Shown: in pieces, positions 1 to 9,175 of the stretch | How the letters are laid out: each line of letters opens with the position of its first letter | How positions within the stretch are numbered: position 1 is the stretch's first letter | Assembly: GCF_000384315.1 (NCBI RefSeq) | Contig: NZ_ARVW01000001.1 | Location: forward strand, 503,745-567,744 | DNA length: 64,000 nucleotides | Reading direction: 5' to 3' | Origin: Amycolatopsis nigrescens CSC17Ta-90 | GTDB taxonomy: Bacteria; Actinomycetota; Actinomycetes; Mycobacteriales; Pseudonocardiaceae | Translations under genes and position numbers: made by a program | Notes under the pieces: model-generated | Database searches by the model: none | What the model saw: the letters and a program-made list of their open reading frames with translations, nothing else | What the model was told of the DNA's origin: nothing

Positions 1-780
1 CGCGTCGTCCTCCTCGAAGATGGCCACCGCACGGGTCCAGCCGGCCGAGGCTGCGTGCACCTTCACCGGGAAGCAGGAGATCTGGAACCCGGTGGACGGC
101 AGCGCCTCCAGGTTGTGCAGCTTCTCGATGTGGCAGTACCCGATCTCGCGGCCGGCCTTGTGCCCCTCCCAGATCACCGAGCCGTCGTGCTCGCGGGCAT
201 ACCGCTGCGCGGTGTAGACGAACGGCGCGTCCCAGCTCCAGGCGTCCGTACCGGTCAGCCGCACGCCCTGTTCGAGCAGATGCAGGGTGGCGTCGCGGCC
301 GACCCCGCAGCCGGTGGTCACGTAGTCGTCCTCGCCGTACCGCACCCCGGCGCTGGTGTTGACCACGACGATCTCCAGCGGGCTCAGCCGGTGCCCGATC
401 CGGTCGAGCTCGGCGTCGATGTCCTCCGGGGTCACCACATAGCCGTTTTCGAAATGGCGGAAATCGAGCTTCACCGCGGGCTGCAGGCACCATTCCAGCG
501 GCACCTCGTCGATGGTGATGGCCCGCTGACCCCGGCTCATCGTGGAGGCGTAGTGGTACGGCGCGTCCAGATGCGTGCCGTTGTGCGTGCTCATGCGCAC
601 CTGCTCGATCGCCCAGCCCTCCCCGTCCGGCAGGTCGTCCTTGGTCGCGCCGGGGAAGAAGGCCAGCATGCGGTCCACGGTGTCCTCGTGCGTGAAGTAG
701 TCGATCTCCGGCTCCAGGCCAGGTGGATCGGAGGCGATCCCGGCCCGCAGCGGAACCGAGATGTCGACGAACTTGCGCAT
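1..780 (-). CDS. Cyclase family protein (kynurenine formamidase-like), 3' end cut by window edge
   Basis: The reverse frame is open without a stop from the ATG at 780 to base 1, giving 260 codons of a gene whose 3' end lies outside the window. The protein starts MRKFVDISVPLRAG and carries the metal-binding HNGTHLDAPYHY motif at about residues 72-83, the HxGTHxDxPxH signature of the cyclase/kynurenine-formamidase superfamily (PF04199). Members are metal-dependent hydrolases of amides or cyclic substrates; the substrate here cannot be told from sequence. It diverges from the secreted-protein gene at 1134 across a 353-bp gap. Confidence 0.85.
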   Translation of the reverse strand, partial: MRKFVDISVPLRAGIASDPPGLEPEIDYFTHEDTVDRMLAFFPGATKDDLPDGEGWAIEQVRMSTHNGTHLDAPYHYASTMSRGQRAITIDEVPLEWCLQPAVKLDFRHFENGYVVTPEDIDAELDRIGHRLSPLEIVVVNTSAGVRYGEDDYVTTGCGVGRDATLHLLEQGVRLTGTDAWSWDAPFVYTAQRYAREHDGSVIWEGHKAGREIGYCHIEKLHNLEALPSTGFQISCFPVKVHAASAGWTRAVAIFEEDDA

Positions 781-1133
781 GGGTGCGTCCTTCCGGCGGT
801 GAGCTGACGGCCCCGATCATGCTAGCGAGCCGGCGGGTACCGGGCGAAGATCCGGCCCGAAATCCGGTCGTGACGCGCGGGAAGTAACGACCGGTCGCCC
901 GCAGCGACATATTCGTTGAGAGAACAGGAGATCACCGGGCAAACCGCCCGCGCGGCACCGGCCCGGCGACCAGGATTCATTGGCACAGCGGCCATCGCGA
1001 GAAATCGCGGCGAACACCCCCGTTCCGCACCACTTTCGAGACCGGCTTCCCCGCGCCCTCGAAACCCGCACGACCGCGGCGAAAACGCCAGGTCGGAGAT
1101 CAGCTACCGCGCTTTGGGCGAAGGAGCCACCCC
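781..1133. other. Divergent intergenic region
   Basis: This 353-bp gap lies between two divergent genes and must hold the promoters of both. Apart from the AAGGAG ribosome site at 1121-1126 I see no convincing gene, RNA or repeat in it. The overlapping open frames here show no family resemblance and cover both strands equally. Confidence 0.5.
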
Positions 1134-1868
1134 ATGTTGAAAAGACGGATTCTGTGCGCCATGGCGACGATGGCCCTATGCCTCGTCGCCCCGGCACCGG
1201 CCTTCGCGCAGGCGGAGACCTTCGGCGACTACAGCCGGATGTTCCAGCGTTCGGCCGGCCAGTACTGGTCGGCCAACCAGGCCGACGGGCAGTGGGCGTG
1301 GACCCCGCAGTCGGCGACCGAGTCCCACATCCGCTGGGAGGACCAGATCTCGGAGTGGACCACCGACCCCACGCCGTACGTGGAGCGGTTCACCCGCGAC
1401 AACGCCTGGGTGCTGCTGCACGGTTGGTGGGACAACGGCACCTACTACCGGATCAGCACCACCGAGCAGTGGATCTCGAACTCGGACTGCGTCACCAACA
1501 GGCTCTCGCTGCCGACCGGCGGCCCGCAGCACTACGCCCGGTGGGCCGCGCCAGTTCCCGGGGAAAGCTACTGCCTGTTCGCGGCCGGCACCCTGATCGA
1601 GGAGTCCAGCGGCAAGGTGGTCCACTTCGCGCACAGCCAGCTCTGGGCCAACCCCGGGAACTGCGCGAACCAGTGGCTCGGCACCCGTAGCTGCCTGCGC
1701 CAGCAGGAACGCTGGTGGGACGACAACTGGACCCCGTTCACCGAGAAGGTCACCAGGACCGTGCACCTCGGCAAAGGCGCCGGGATGGCCTACCGGGTGG
1801 CCGCGAACACCCCCGGCACCGCGACCGTGGTGTCGAACGCGGCGACCCGGTACGCCTGGACCTGGTAG
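1134..1868 (+). CDS. Secreted Trp-rich protein of unknown function
   Basis: The 244-residue product has a clear Sec signal peptide (MLKRR, then a hydrophobic core, then APAFA|QAE at about residue 26). The start is fixed by AAGGAG seven bases upstream of the ATG. The mature part is rich in Trp and Tyr (repeated W-x-x-N/W segments) and has several Cys that could form disulfides, as expected outside the cell. I do not recognise the family. It ends 6 bp before the convergent TetR-like gene. Confidence 0.75.
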   Translation: MLKRRILCAMATMALCLVAPAPAFAQAETFGDYSRMFQRSAGQYWSANQADGQWAWTPQSATESHIRWEDQISEWTTDPTPYVERFTRDNAWVLLHGWWDNGTYYRISTTEQWISNSDCVTNRLSLPTGGPQHYARWAAPVPGESYCLFAAGTLIEESSGKVVHFAHSQLWANPGNCANQWLGTRSCLRQQERWWDDNWTPFTEKVTRTVHLGKGAGMAYRVAANTPGTATVVSNAATRYAWTW

Positions 1869-1874
1869 CCAGGC

Positions 1875-2534
1875 TCAGCTCGTTCCGGCGTCCTCGCCGA
1901 TCCGCAGTCCGGCCAGGGTTGCCGACGGCACCAGCAACGGGAGCCCTGCCTGCCAGCCGCGGACCAGCCTGGCAGGCAGGTCCCGCTGGCCGGTCATCGC
2001 CTGGGACACCAGCTGCTGGCCGAAGAACTCGGCGACCAGTGCTTCCGCGACGTGCCGCAGGTTCAGCCCGTGCCTGAGCTCGCCCGCGTCGTCGGCCAGT
2101 TTCAGCAGCTCCCGGACCGTGGTGGTCCAGCCGATCACCTGACCGGCGGCCGCCCGGTCGAAGAGGGTGGCCTCCCGCAGCAACCGGTTCCCGGCGCGGG
2201 TGAGCAGATCCTCGTCCAGCCGCCGCAGGAACGCGAACGGCAGGTCGACCAGGGTCTGCGCCGGCCCGCGCCCGTGCCGCAGCAGCTCGCACTTCAGGGC
2301 CTGGCAGACCAGTGCCTGCCGTTCGATCAACGCGAGCGCGAGCGCCTCCTTGGAACGGAAATGGCAGTACAGCGCGCCTTTGGTCACCTTCGCGCGGGCG
2401 CAGACGGCTTGCAGGCGGGTGCGGGAGAACCCGTCATGGTCGAATTCCCTGGCCGCGGCCAGCAGCAGGCGGTGCCGGGTGCTGACCGGTCGCCGGTCGT
2501 CCCCCGGATCGTGCCCTGTGTCGTTCTCCGGCAT
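1875..2534 (-). CDS. TetR-family regulator, gamma-butyrolactone-receptor (ScbR/ArpA)-like
   Basis: About 219 residues from the ATG at 2534 (an in-frame ATG at 2573 is an alternative). The N-terminal HTH reads RLQAVCARAKVTKGALYCHF, the TetR recognition-helix pattern. The C-terminal half resembles ScbR-type receptors, with a GELRHGLNL segment followed by GQQLVSQAMTGQRDLPARL and a PS-x-LAGL end. Such proteins are usually ligand-released repressors of secondary metabolism or signalling genes. It lies 8 bp downstream of the SnoaL-like gene on the same strand, so the two are probably co-transcribed. No butyrolactone synthase (AfsA) is in the window. Confidence 0.8.
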   Translation of the reverse strand: MPENDTGHDPGDDRRPVSTRHRLLLAAAREFDHDGFSRTRLQAVCARAKVTKGALYCHFRSKEALALALIERQALVCQALKCELLRHGRGPAQTLVDLPFAFLRRLDEDLLTRAGNRLLREATLFDRAAAGQVIGWTTTVRELLKLADDAGELRHGLNLRHVAEALVAEFFGQQLVSQAMTGQRDLPARLVRGWQAGLPLLVPSATLAGLRIGEDAGTS

Positions 2535-2541
2535 CGGCGGA

Positions 2542-3003
2542 TCACGGAGCCGCAGTGGTGGCAGTGGTCGCAACCGTGCCCTTGCGCATCAGCCAGCACT
2601 CGTCCACCTCGCCCCGGTGGACCGAGACGCTCAGCGCGAAGTCCACCAGGTAGTCCACCGCCGGTCCGGCCGTCCGCCACCGGGTTCGCCCCAGCACCAC
2701 GGCGTCCTCGCCGTCGATGAGCAGCCGACGCACGGTCAGCTCCTCGAGCCCGAGCGCGCCGAACAGCGACCGGAGCACCGCCTCGACCTCGCGCCGGGAC
2801 CGCGTGCCGTTGCTCCAGCCGGCCGCGGCCGGCTCGCTCACCTGCCAGTCGACCCGCGACGCGAACAGTTCGGCGAGCGCTGTCGGGTCCTGCGCGCCGA
2901 ATCGCGCGAGCAGCGCCTGCACGAGTTCCAGCGTCGTCCACGGCTCGGCGCGAATACAAGTCGACGATTTCACGAGACGGTTTAGCTCCATTCCGGCTTC
3001 CAC
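2542..3003 (-). CDS. SnoaL-like / nuclear transport factor 2 fold protein
   Basis: A 153-residue protein with the layout of NTF2-like proteins: a first helix (LELVQALLARFGAQDPTALAELFA), a D-W strand, and curved-sheet strands ending near VHRGEVDECWL. Members are small pocket proteins acting as isomerases, cyclases or binding proteins; the role here is unknown. The GTG start at 3003 is preceded by GGGAG at suitable spacing; an ATG at 2991 is possible. It heads a two-gene unit with the TetR-like regulator, so its expression may be autoregulated (inference). Confidence 0.65.
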   Translation of the reverse strand: MEAGMELNRLVKSSTCIRAEPWTTLELVQALLARFGAQDPTALAELFASRVDWQVSEPAAAGWSNGTRSRREVEAVLRSLFGALGLEELTVRRLLIDGEDAVVLGRTRWRTAGPAVDYLVDFALSVSVHRGEVDECWLMRKGTVATTATTAAP

Positions 3004-3291
3004 CTTGTCTCCCGCTCGGCAGATTTCACCCTAGCAGGGCTGACAAGGTTTCCCGATCGAGCAAGGCCACACCCGAGCCCGTTCGAATAGGCCCATTTCG
3101 GCCATTCGGAGCAAGCGCAAACTCCCTTTGCTGGAGACGGCCGCCAGTGGCGAACCGGCTTTGGGCCGTTCCAGCGATTCCCGTCGTACTACCGGCGCAA
3201 CGCTAAGAGGAATCCCCGGCCCCAGGCGAAAACCCACCGGGACGACCGGTCCGGTCGTCCCGTCACCACGGCACAGGAAGGAGCTTTCACC

Positions 3292-3594
3292 GTGCTCGAC
3301 GCGAGGGCGCAGGTTCACCGCACGGAACTGATATCCGAACTCGTCGCCCGGTCAAGGAGAAGGCGGGGCCTCACCCAGGACGCGCTGGCGAACCTGCTGG
3401 CCGAGGCTTCCGGCAACCAGAGCGTGACCCGGGAGGAGGTCTCCCGCTGGGAACGCGGCAAACGCATCCCCGGGCCGTACTGGCGCGACTGGCTGTGCCG
3501 GTCCCTGGAACTGCCGCAGGACAGGCTGGAGCACGCGGCCGTGGCGGCCCGCCTCTGCCGCCGCGGCGGCCCGCCCCGCCCGTGGGCCGGATGA
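3292..3594 (+). CDS. Small XRE-type helix-turn-helix protein
   Basis: A 100-residue protein from a GTG start with a strong AAGGAG site at 3278-3283. Residues 15-70 form an XRE/Cro-type domain (SRRRRGLTQDALANLLAE ... VTREEVSRWERGKRIPG), a DNA-binding fold of phage-repressor type. It is nearly all domain, with a short basic C-terminal tail. A 288-bp gap separates it from the divergent SnoaL-like gene. Its target is unknown. Confidence 0.8.
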   Translation: MLDARAQVHRTELISELVARSRRRRGLTQDALANLLAEASGNQSVTREEVSRWERGKRIPGPYWRDWLCRSLELPQDRLEHAAVAARLCRRGGPPRPWAG

Positions 3595-3672
3595 CGATTA
3601 TGCGGAAATGTCCCCTCTGCAAAGGGAAAATGGCCCCCTGTGCGAGCCGCCGGGCAAGGCCAGACTGACGTC

Positions 3673-4164
3673 ATGAGCACCCTCTGCACCATCCTTCTCA
3701 GCGCGGCGATGGCGGCGGCGCCCGGCACCGGGCCCGGCACGAGCCCGGTGAAGATCGAAGCACTGCTCCCGGGGTCCAGCGGTTTCATCGTGCTGCGCAA
3801 CACCTCCGAGCTGCCGGTCGATCTCGACGGCTGGTCGGTCCGGTCCTGCACCGGGACCGGGTCGGCCGAGCTCGCCGCGCTCCCGCCGGGCAGCACCCTG
3901 CCCGGCGGTGAGCGCTTCCTGATCGCCGGCGAAGGCTCCGCCGGGACCATCGGCGGTCAGGTCGTGGTGCGTTCGATCACCGGCAGCGGCGCGATGCTGG
4001 TCCGGCGGGACCGCACGCGGGCGGACGGGGTCGCCTTCACCACCGACTCCCCCTGCCGCGAGAACGAAGCGAGCAGCCCCTGCGGCCGGCAGCCGCTCGG
4101 CCGGGACGAGAACAGCACCGACACCGACAACAACCGCGTCGACTTCAGCTGCCGGATTTCCTGA
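3673..4164 (+). CDS. Secreted lamin-tail-domain protein 1
   Basis: Starting at the ATG at 3673 gives 163 residues with a short signal peptide (MSTLCTILLSAAMAAAPG). The mature part matches the bacterial lamin-tail (LTD) pattern: a strand GFIVLRNTSELPVDLDGWSV, an LPPGSTLPGGERFLIAG strand pair, then a D-G-V-A-F strand. It ends with NSTDTDNNRVDFSCRIS, very like the end of the next gene. A GTG at 3640 is an alternative but weakens the signal peptide. LTD proteins are Ig-like modules found on extracellular proteins, often with nucleases or proteases. Exact role unknown. Confidence 0.7.
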   Translation: MSTLCTILLSAAMAAAPGTGPGTSPVKIEALLPGSSGFIVLRNTSELPVDLDGWSVRSCTGTGSAELAALPPGSTLPGGERFLIAGEGSAGTIGGQVVVRSITGSGAMLVRRDRTRADGVAFTTDSPCRENEASSPCGRQPLGRDENSTDTDNNRVDFSCRIS

Positions 4165-4314
4165 CCGACGCCCCGCGAAAATGGCCCCTTTCGCCAGGTA
4201 AGCAATTCGGCAAGCATAGTAGGCAGCGGCGGAAGTGCGGCCCCGACCCCGAAGAAAATTCTCCCCGCCCCCGCCGTTTTCGCAGAATCCAACCTTAAGG
4301 AAAGGGTATTCGGC

Positions 4315-4938
4315 ATGCGTAAAATTCTGAGCAGTGTGGTGATCGGCTTCGCCATGCTGGCCGCGGTCGGCACCGCGAGCGCGGCGCAGGACGAGTCGGC
4401 GGCCGACGTCCAGATCTCGTCCTCCGTGGTGATCAACGAGGTGACCACGGTCGGCCCCAACGGCGCGCTCGACGAGGCGATCGAGATCCGCAACATCAGC
4501 TCCCAGCCGGTGGACATCAGCGGCTACCTGATCGGCATCTTCAACCAGGCCAACGCCGTGGTCGACACCATCACGGTGCCGCAGGGCGTGGTACTGGCGC
4601 CCAAGGGCAACGTCGGCCAGTTCCTCGTGCTCACCGGCCAGAACTTCTCCGGCACGGTCGCCGACCAGACCAACGTGCTGCCCTTCGTCATGGCCGGGCT
4701 GGAAGGCATTCCGAGCCGTGGTGGCGTGGCGATCTTCAACATGAACAACAGCAAGATCGACGGCGTGGCGTTCTCCGCCACCGCGGTCACGCCTCGCGAA
4801 GGCGTCGCCGCGCAGGCCGAAACCGTGCTCACCCAGCCGCTCGGCGCCGCCAACGCCCGCGACCTGCTGAGCACGGACCGGGACCACAACCAGCTGGACT
4901 TCTCGCTGCACCAGCGGACTCTGGGCGCGGTGAACTGA
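4315..4938 (+). CDS. Secreted lamin-tail-domain protein 2
   Basis: A 207-residue protein with a good signal peptide (MRKILSSVVIGFAMLAAVGTASAA|QD). The LTD-type Ig fold is visible as VVINEVTTVGPNG, EAIEIRNISSQPVDISGYLI, VVLAPKGNVGQFLVL and KIDGVAFSAT. The C-terminus LSTDRDHNQLDFSLHQ parallels the STDTDNNRVDFS end of the gene just upstream, so the two look like diverged paralogues. AAGGAAAGG precedes the ATG. A strong hairpin terminator follows at 4992-5019. Confidence 0.75.
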   Translation: MRKILSSVVIGFAMLAAVGTASAAQDESAADVQISSSVVINEVTTVGPNGALDEAIEIRNISSQPVDISGYLIGIFNQANAVVDTITVPQGVVLAPKGNVGQFLVLTGQNFSGTVADQTNVLPFVMAGLEGIPSRGGVAIFNMNNSKIDGVAFSATAVTPREGVAAQAETVLTQPLGAANARDLLSTDRDHNQLDFSLHQRTLGAVN

Positions 4939-4991
4939 GTGGCCGGACCGCACACCTGACCGGCTGACCCGGTTCGTGTGGCGAGTGAGGG

Positions 4992-5019
4992 GCCCAGGCC
5001 GTCGAAAGGCGGCCTGGGC
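4992..5019 (+). terminator. Hairpin terminator after lamin-tail gene 2
   Basis: Arms GCCCAGGCCG (4992-5001) and CGGCCTGGGC (5010-5019) pair perfectly around an 8-base loop, about 50 bp after the stop at 4938. There is no U-tract, as is usual in actinomycetes. Confidence 0.7.
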
Positions 5020-5194
5020 TCTCCGGTATCCGGCCTTGGCGGAAAGTCGCCAACGGCGTCTATCCGCCCGCGATAACTGTTCCTCGATCAGGAGAGACGG
5101 CTCATTCTCAGCAGACCTGCATCTGGCGGCATGCCAACGACCGACCGGCCGGGCGCGCCACCGGATCTCCTGCGACCCCGAGATTGAGGCCGCC

Positions 5195-8100
5195 ATGATC
5201 GCAGCTCGCGAACACACCACCCGGCGCGGAATCCGTCGTTCCCTGCTCGCCCTCGTCCTGGCCACCACCCCGGCCATGCCGTACCCGGCGGCGCAGGCAG
5301 CGTCCCCCGTGCCCACAGCACCCACCGGGCCCGCACCTGCCGTCCACCGGGTCACCCTGCTGACCGGGGACGAAGTCACCTACACCGAGGGCGCGGACGG
5401 ATCGCGGGTGGCCGGAGTGGACGCGGCCGAGCGGCCGGGGCGGTCACCGGCGAGCTTCCAGACGACCACCACCCCGGACGGGCTGTTCGTCTACCCCACC
5501 GACGTGCTGCCCTACGTGCAGGCGCGCACCGTCGACCGGAACCTGTTCAACATCACCGAACTCGTCCGCGAAGGACTCGCCGACACGGCAACGGCAACTC
5601 TTCCGGTGCTCGCCACCTACGACGCCGGCACCCCGGCCGGTGCGCTGACCGAGTCCGCGGAGCGGCTCCCGGCGGCGCATCGCAAGGTGACCGTGCCGGC
5701 CATCGGCGGGGTGGGGCTGCGGGTGGAAAAGGAGAACGCGGAACAGTTCTGGCAGTCGGTCAGCGCGCCGCGGGAGGGGGCGGCCGACCTGCGCCACGGG
5801 CTGACCGGGCTGATGCTGGACCGCCGGGTCCGGGTCAGCCTGGACCAGAGCGCGCCCCAGATCGGCGCCCCGGTCGCCTGGGCCGCCGGGCTCGACGGCA
5901 CCGGCACCACCGTCGCCGTGGTGGACACCGGTATCGACCCCGGCCATCCCGATCTCGCCGGAGCCGTCACCGATTCGGCCAACTTCACCGCTGAACCGGA
6001 CACTGTGGACCGGCACGGCCACGGCACCCACGTCGCTTCCATCATCGCCGGCACCGGCAAGGCGTCCGGCGGCCGGTACCGCGGAGTGGCGCCGGGAGCG
6101 AAACTGTTGGTGGCCAAGGTTTTCGACGCCTCCGGCGAAGGAGACAGCTCGCAGGTGATGGCCGGGATGCAGTGGGCGGCCGAGCGCGGCGCGAAAGTGG
6201 TCAACCTCAGCCTGGGTGCGGGTGCCACCGACGGCACCGACCCGCTCAGCGCGCTGCTGAACAAGCTGTCCGCGCAGACCGGCGCGCTGTTCGTGGCCGC
6301 GTCGGGCAACGACGGCCCCGGCACCCGCACGGTGAGCACCCCCGGCGCCGCGGACGCCGCGCTCACCGTGGGCGCGGTCGACCGGCAGCGGAAACTGGCC
6401 TGGTTCAGCGGCAGGGGACCGCGGCTCGGCGATGCCGCGGTCAAACCCGAGCTCGTCGCGCCCGGCGTCGACATCGCCGCGGCGCGCGCCGCGAACACCA
6501 CCATGGGCACGCCGCTCGACGCCCACTACACCCGCTCGTCCGGCACCTCCATGGCCACCCCGCATGTGACGGCCGCCGCGGCCGTCCTGGCCCAGCAGCA
6601 CCCCGACTGGCCGGGACCGAAGCTGAAGGACACCCTGGTGACCACCGCGGCGGACGCCGGTCTCCGTTGGTACGAACAAGGATCCGGGATGCTCGACATC
6701 GCCAGGGCGGTCACCCAGCGCACCGGCGGCCCGGCGCCGGTCGCCTTCGGCCGGCACGAACGGACCGGCGGCGATATGCCCCCGATCCCCCACGACCTGC
6801 GCTACGCCAACACCGGTGACCAGCCGCTCACGCTCGACCTCTCGCTCAAGGTGTCCGCCTGGGACGGCTCCGCGGCCCCGCCGGAGGGCATCCGGCTGGC
6901 CGGCTCGACGATCTCGCTTCCGCCGGGCACCGCCGCGAACGCGTCACTGGGCCTTGACCCGGACGTGGGCAAGACGGGCGTGTACGGCGGCACCGTGGTG
7001 GCCGCCAGCCCGGACGGCAAGACCGTGCTGCGCACCCCGGTCAGCGCCTACAACGCGCCACAGCTGTTCCCGGTGCGGCTGCGGGTGCTCGACTCCAGGG
7101 GAAACCCGGCGGCGAACGCGCTCGCACAGCTCATCGACGACGCGGCGGGTGCCGGGAACGGCAACGACCCCTTCCGCGACCAGATCGCCTACCAGGTCGA
7201 TCTGGTCGACGGCGGCGGCACCATCTCGCTGCCGCACGGCAGCTACTCGGCACTGGGCTGGGTCACCGAGAAACGGGTGACGGGCCGGACCTGGTCCGCG
7301 CTGAACGTGTCCGAAGTGGACATTCGCGGCCCTGCCGAGATCGTGCTGGACGCGACCAGGGCGACCCCGGTCGAGGTGACCACGCCGGGGCCGGTCGACC
7401 AGCGCGACCGGACCGTCATGATGCGCCGGGTGATCCCGCCGTCGGCCGGGACCGCCGGCTACATCGGCGAGGCCGGGCTGTCCGCCGGCGGCACGAGCTG
7501 GCAGGTACGGGCCACCCCGGCGGCGCCGGCCAGTGGCGGGGCGATCTCCTTGCAGGACACCCTGAGCCTGCAGCAGGCGGCGGCCGAGCTGCGGCTGGGC
7601 GGAAAGAGCTTCCACCCGGAGTACGACGTGCCGAGCCTGGCGGAGAAATGGCCGGGCGAGCACACCGCGGCGATGGTGTTCGGGAACCAGGGGCGCCCCG
7701 AGGACCTGGCCGGCCTCGACCTGCGGGACAAGATCGTGCTGGTCCGCCTGCCCGCCGCGGCCGACGACACGGAGACCGCGGGCAAGCTGTTCGCGGCGGC
7801 GACCGCGGCCGCGCGCGCCGCGGCGGACCGCGGCGCGGCCGCGATCGTCCCCTACGCCGACCTTCCCGGCGCGCTCACCATTCCCGGCCTCTCCAGCACG
7901 GTTCTGCCGCAGCTGTCGGTCGACAACCTGGAAGGCGCCGCACTGCTCGCCGCGCTCGGCACGGGCCCCGCGACCGTGCTGGTCCGCGCCGCACCGGAGG
8001 CCATGTACAACCTCAGTTACCTGGACGCCAACGGGATTCCGGCCGAGCACGTGCGGCGGATGGATCCCGCCACGCTGGTGGCGAGCCGGACCGCCTACCA

Positions 8101-9175
8101 CGCGGAGCTGCCCGGCCTGTCCGTCAAGAAGACCTGGTACCCGTTCCCGACCGGGCTGTGGAAGACCCAGTTCCTCCAGGGCACGAAGGTGCCCGCGCCC
8201 GGCGGCTGGACCGAGTACACCGGGCCGGGTGACGACCGCACGGTGTGGCGACGGACCGCGACCCTGTCCGGCGGCAACGCGGCCCTGTCGATGACCGAGC
8301 AGAACATCTACCGCCAAGGTGAGACGGCGAGGCCGGACGAACAATGGTTCAAGGCGCCCCTGCACAGCACCGCTGTGGAGCTGCAACCCGACCATCCCGC
8401 GCACTACCCGGCCACCGCGGGCGGCTGGACCGTGCTCTGCTCGGCCTGCCGTGGCGGCGACGATCCGGACTCGTTCGTTCCGCCGCTGCAATGGGCCGAC
8501 GGGAAGCCGGGGCATTTCACCAGCCCGTACGAGGTCGCCAAGTACTTCGCCACCAGCACGGCCAGGTTGTTCCAGGGCGGCAGCGAGATCGAGCCGGTGA
8601 ACAACGGCGACCCGCTGGCGCTGTTCCCGGTGTTCCGGCTGTCCGCGCAACCGGCCCGCTATCGGCTGGACGTGCGTGACGTGCTCGCGCCGGGACCGGT
8701 GGTGGGTGCGCCGAGTACCGCCCTGTTCCGCACCTCCGCCCGCACGGACACCTCGTGGACGTTCACCTCGGCCAGGGCGAGCGGGTCCGCGCCTCGCGGC
8801 TTCGGCTGCTACACCGGCGGTCCGGCCTGCGCCTTCCAGCCGTTGATCCAGCTCGAGCACCGGTTCGCACTGGACTCCGGCAACCAGGCCGGGGCAGGGG
8901 CCTACACCTTCGAGACGACCGCGTCCTCGCACACCGGCGCGACCGGCGGTGGGCCAGTGGTCTGGCTGCGGATGTCCTATTCCACCGACGAAGGCGCCAC
9001 CTGGCGCGAGGCGAAGGCCGACCCGCTCGGCGCCGGCCGCTGGAAGGTCACCGTGGACCACCCGGCGACGGGCGGGTTCGTCTGGCTTCGCGCGGAGGCG
9101 CGGGACGCCTCGGGCAACACGGTCGATCAGACCATGCGGCGGGCGTACTCACTGCGGGCCGCGGTCGTCGGGTAG
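5195..9175 (+). CDS. Large secreted subtilisin-like (S8) serine protease
   Basis: From the ATG at 5195 the product is 1,326 residues. A signal peptide ends near PAAQAASP (about residue 37) and a pro-region follows. The S8 catalytic domain has AVVDTGID (Asp about 244), HGHGTHVAS (His about 276), the oxyanion-hole AASGNDG and SSGTSMATPHV (Ser about 452). Around residues 820-930 a PA-like segment (DLRDKIVLVRLP ... RGAAAIVPYAD) precedes beta-rich C-terminal modules. Family members are exported, self-processing endopeptidases. The in-frame opening at 4976 lacks a leader sequence, so 5195 is preferred. Its last 27 bp overlap the convergent regulator gene. Confidence 0.92.
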   Translation: MIAAREHTTRRGIRRSLLALVLATTPAMPYPAAQAASPVPTAPTGPAPAVHRVTLLTGDEVTYTEGADGSRVAGVDAAERPGRSPASFQTTTTPDGLFVYPTDVLPYVQARTVDRNLFNITELVREGLADTATATLPVLATYDAGTPAGALTESAERLPAAHRKVTVPAIGGVGLRVEKENAEQFWQSVSAPREGAADLRHGLTGLMLDRRVRVSLDQSAPQIGAPVAWAAGLDGTGTTVAVVDTGIDPGHPDLAGAVTDSANFTAEPDTVDRHGHGTHVASIIAGTGKASGGRYRGVAPGAKLLVAKVFDASGEGDSSQVMAGMQWAAERGAKVVNLSLGAGATDGTDPLSALLNKLSAQTGALFVAASGNDGPGTRTVSTPGAADAALTVGAVDRQRKLAWFSGRGPRLGDAAVKPELVAPGVDIAAARAANTTMGTPLDAHYTRSSGTSMATPHVTAAAAVLAQQHPDWPGPKLKDTLVTTAADAGLRWYEQGSGMLDIARAVTQRTGGPAPVAFGRHERTGGDMPPIPHDLRYANTGDQPLTLDLSLKVSAWDGSAAPPEGIRLAGSTISLPPGTAANASLGLDPDVGKTGVYGGTVVAASPDGKTVLRTPVSAYNAPQLFPVRLRVLDSRGNPAANALAQLIDDAAGAGNGNDPFRDQIAYQVDLVDGGGTISLPHGSYSALGWVTEKRVTGRTWSALNVSEVDIRGPAEIVLDATRATPVEVTTPGPVDQRDRTVMMRRVIPPSAGTAGYIGEAGLSAGGTSWQVRATPAAPASGGAISLQDTLSLQQAAAELRLGGKSFHPEYDVPSLAEKWPGEHTAAMVFGNQGRPEDLAGLDLRDKIVLVRLPAAADDTETAGKLFAAATAAARAAADRGAAAIVPYADLPGALTIPGLSSTVLPQLSVDNLEGAALLAALGTGPATVLVRAAPEAMYNLSYLDANGIPAEHVRRMDPATLVASRTAYHAELPGLSVKKTWYPFPTGLWKTQFLQGTKVPAPGGWTEYTGPGDDRTVWRRTATLSGGNAALSMTEQNIYRQGETARPDEQWFKAPLHSTAVELQPDHPAHYPATAGGWTVLCSACRGGDDPDSFVPPLQWADGKPGHFTSPYEVAKYFATSTARLFQGGSEIEPVNNGDPLALFPVFRLSAQPARYRLDVRDVLAPGPVVGAPSTALFRTSARTDTSWTFTSARASGSAPRGFGCYTGGPACAFQPLIQLEHRFALDSGNQAGAGAYTFETTASSHTGATGGGPVVWLRMSYSTDEGATWREAKADPLGAGRWKVTVDHPATGGFVWLRAEARDASGNTVDQTMRRAYSLRAAVVG

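Noticed and set aside
4976..5194. N-terminal extension of the subtilase
   Set aside because: The extension includes the upstream terminator hairpin and no signal peptide; the ATG at 5195 opens a proper leader.
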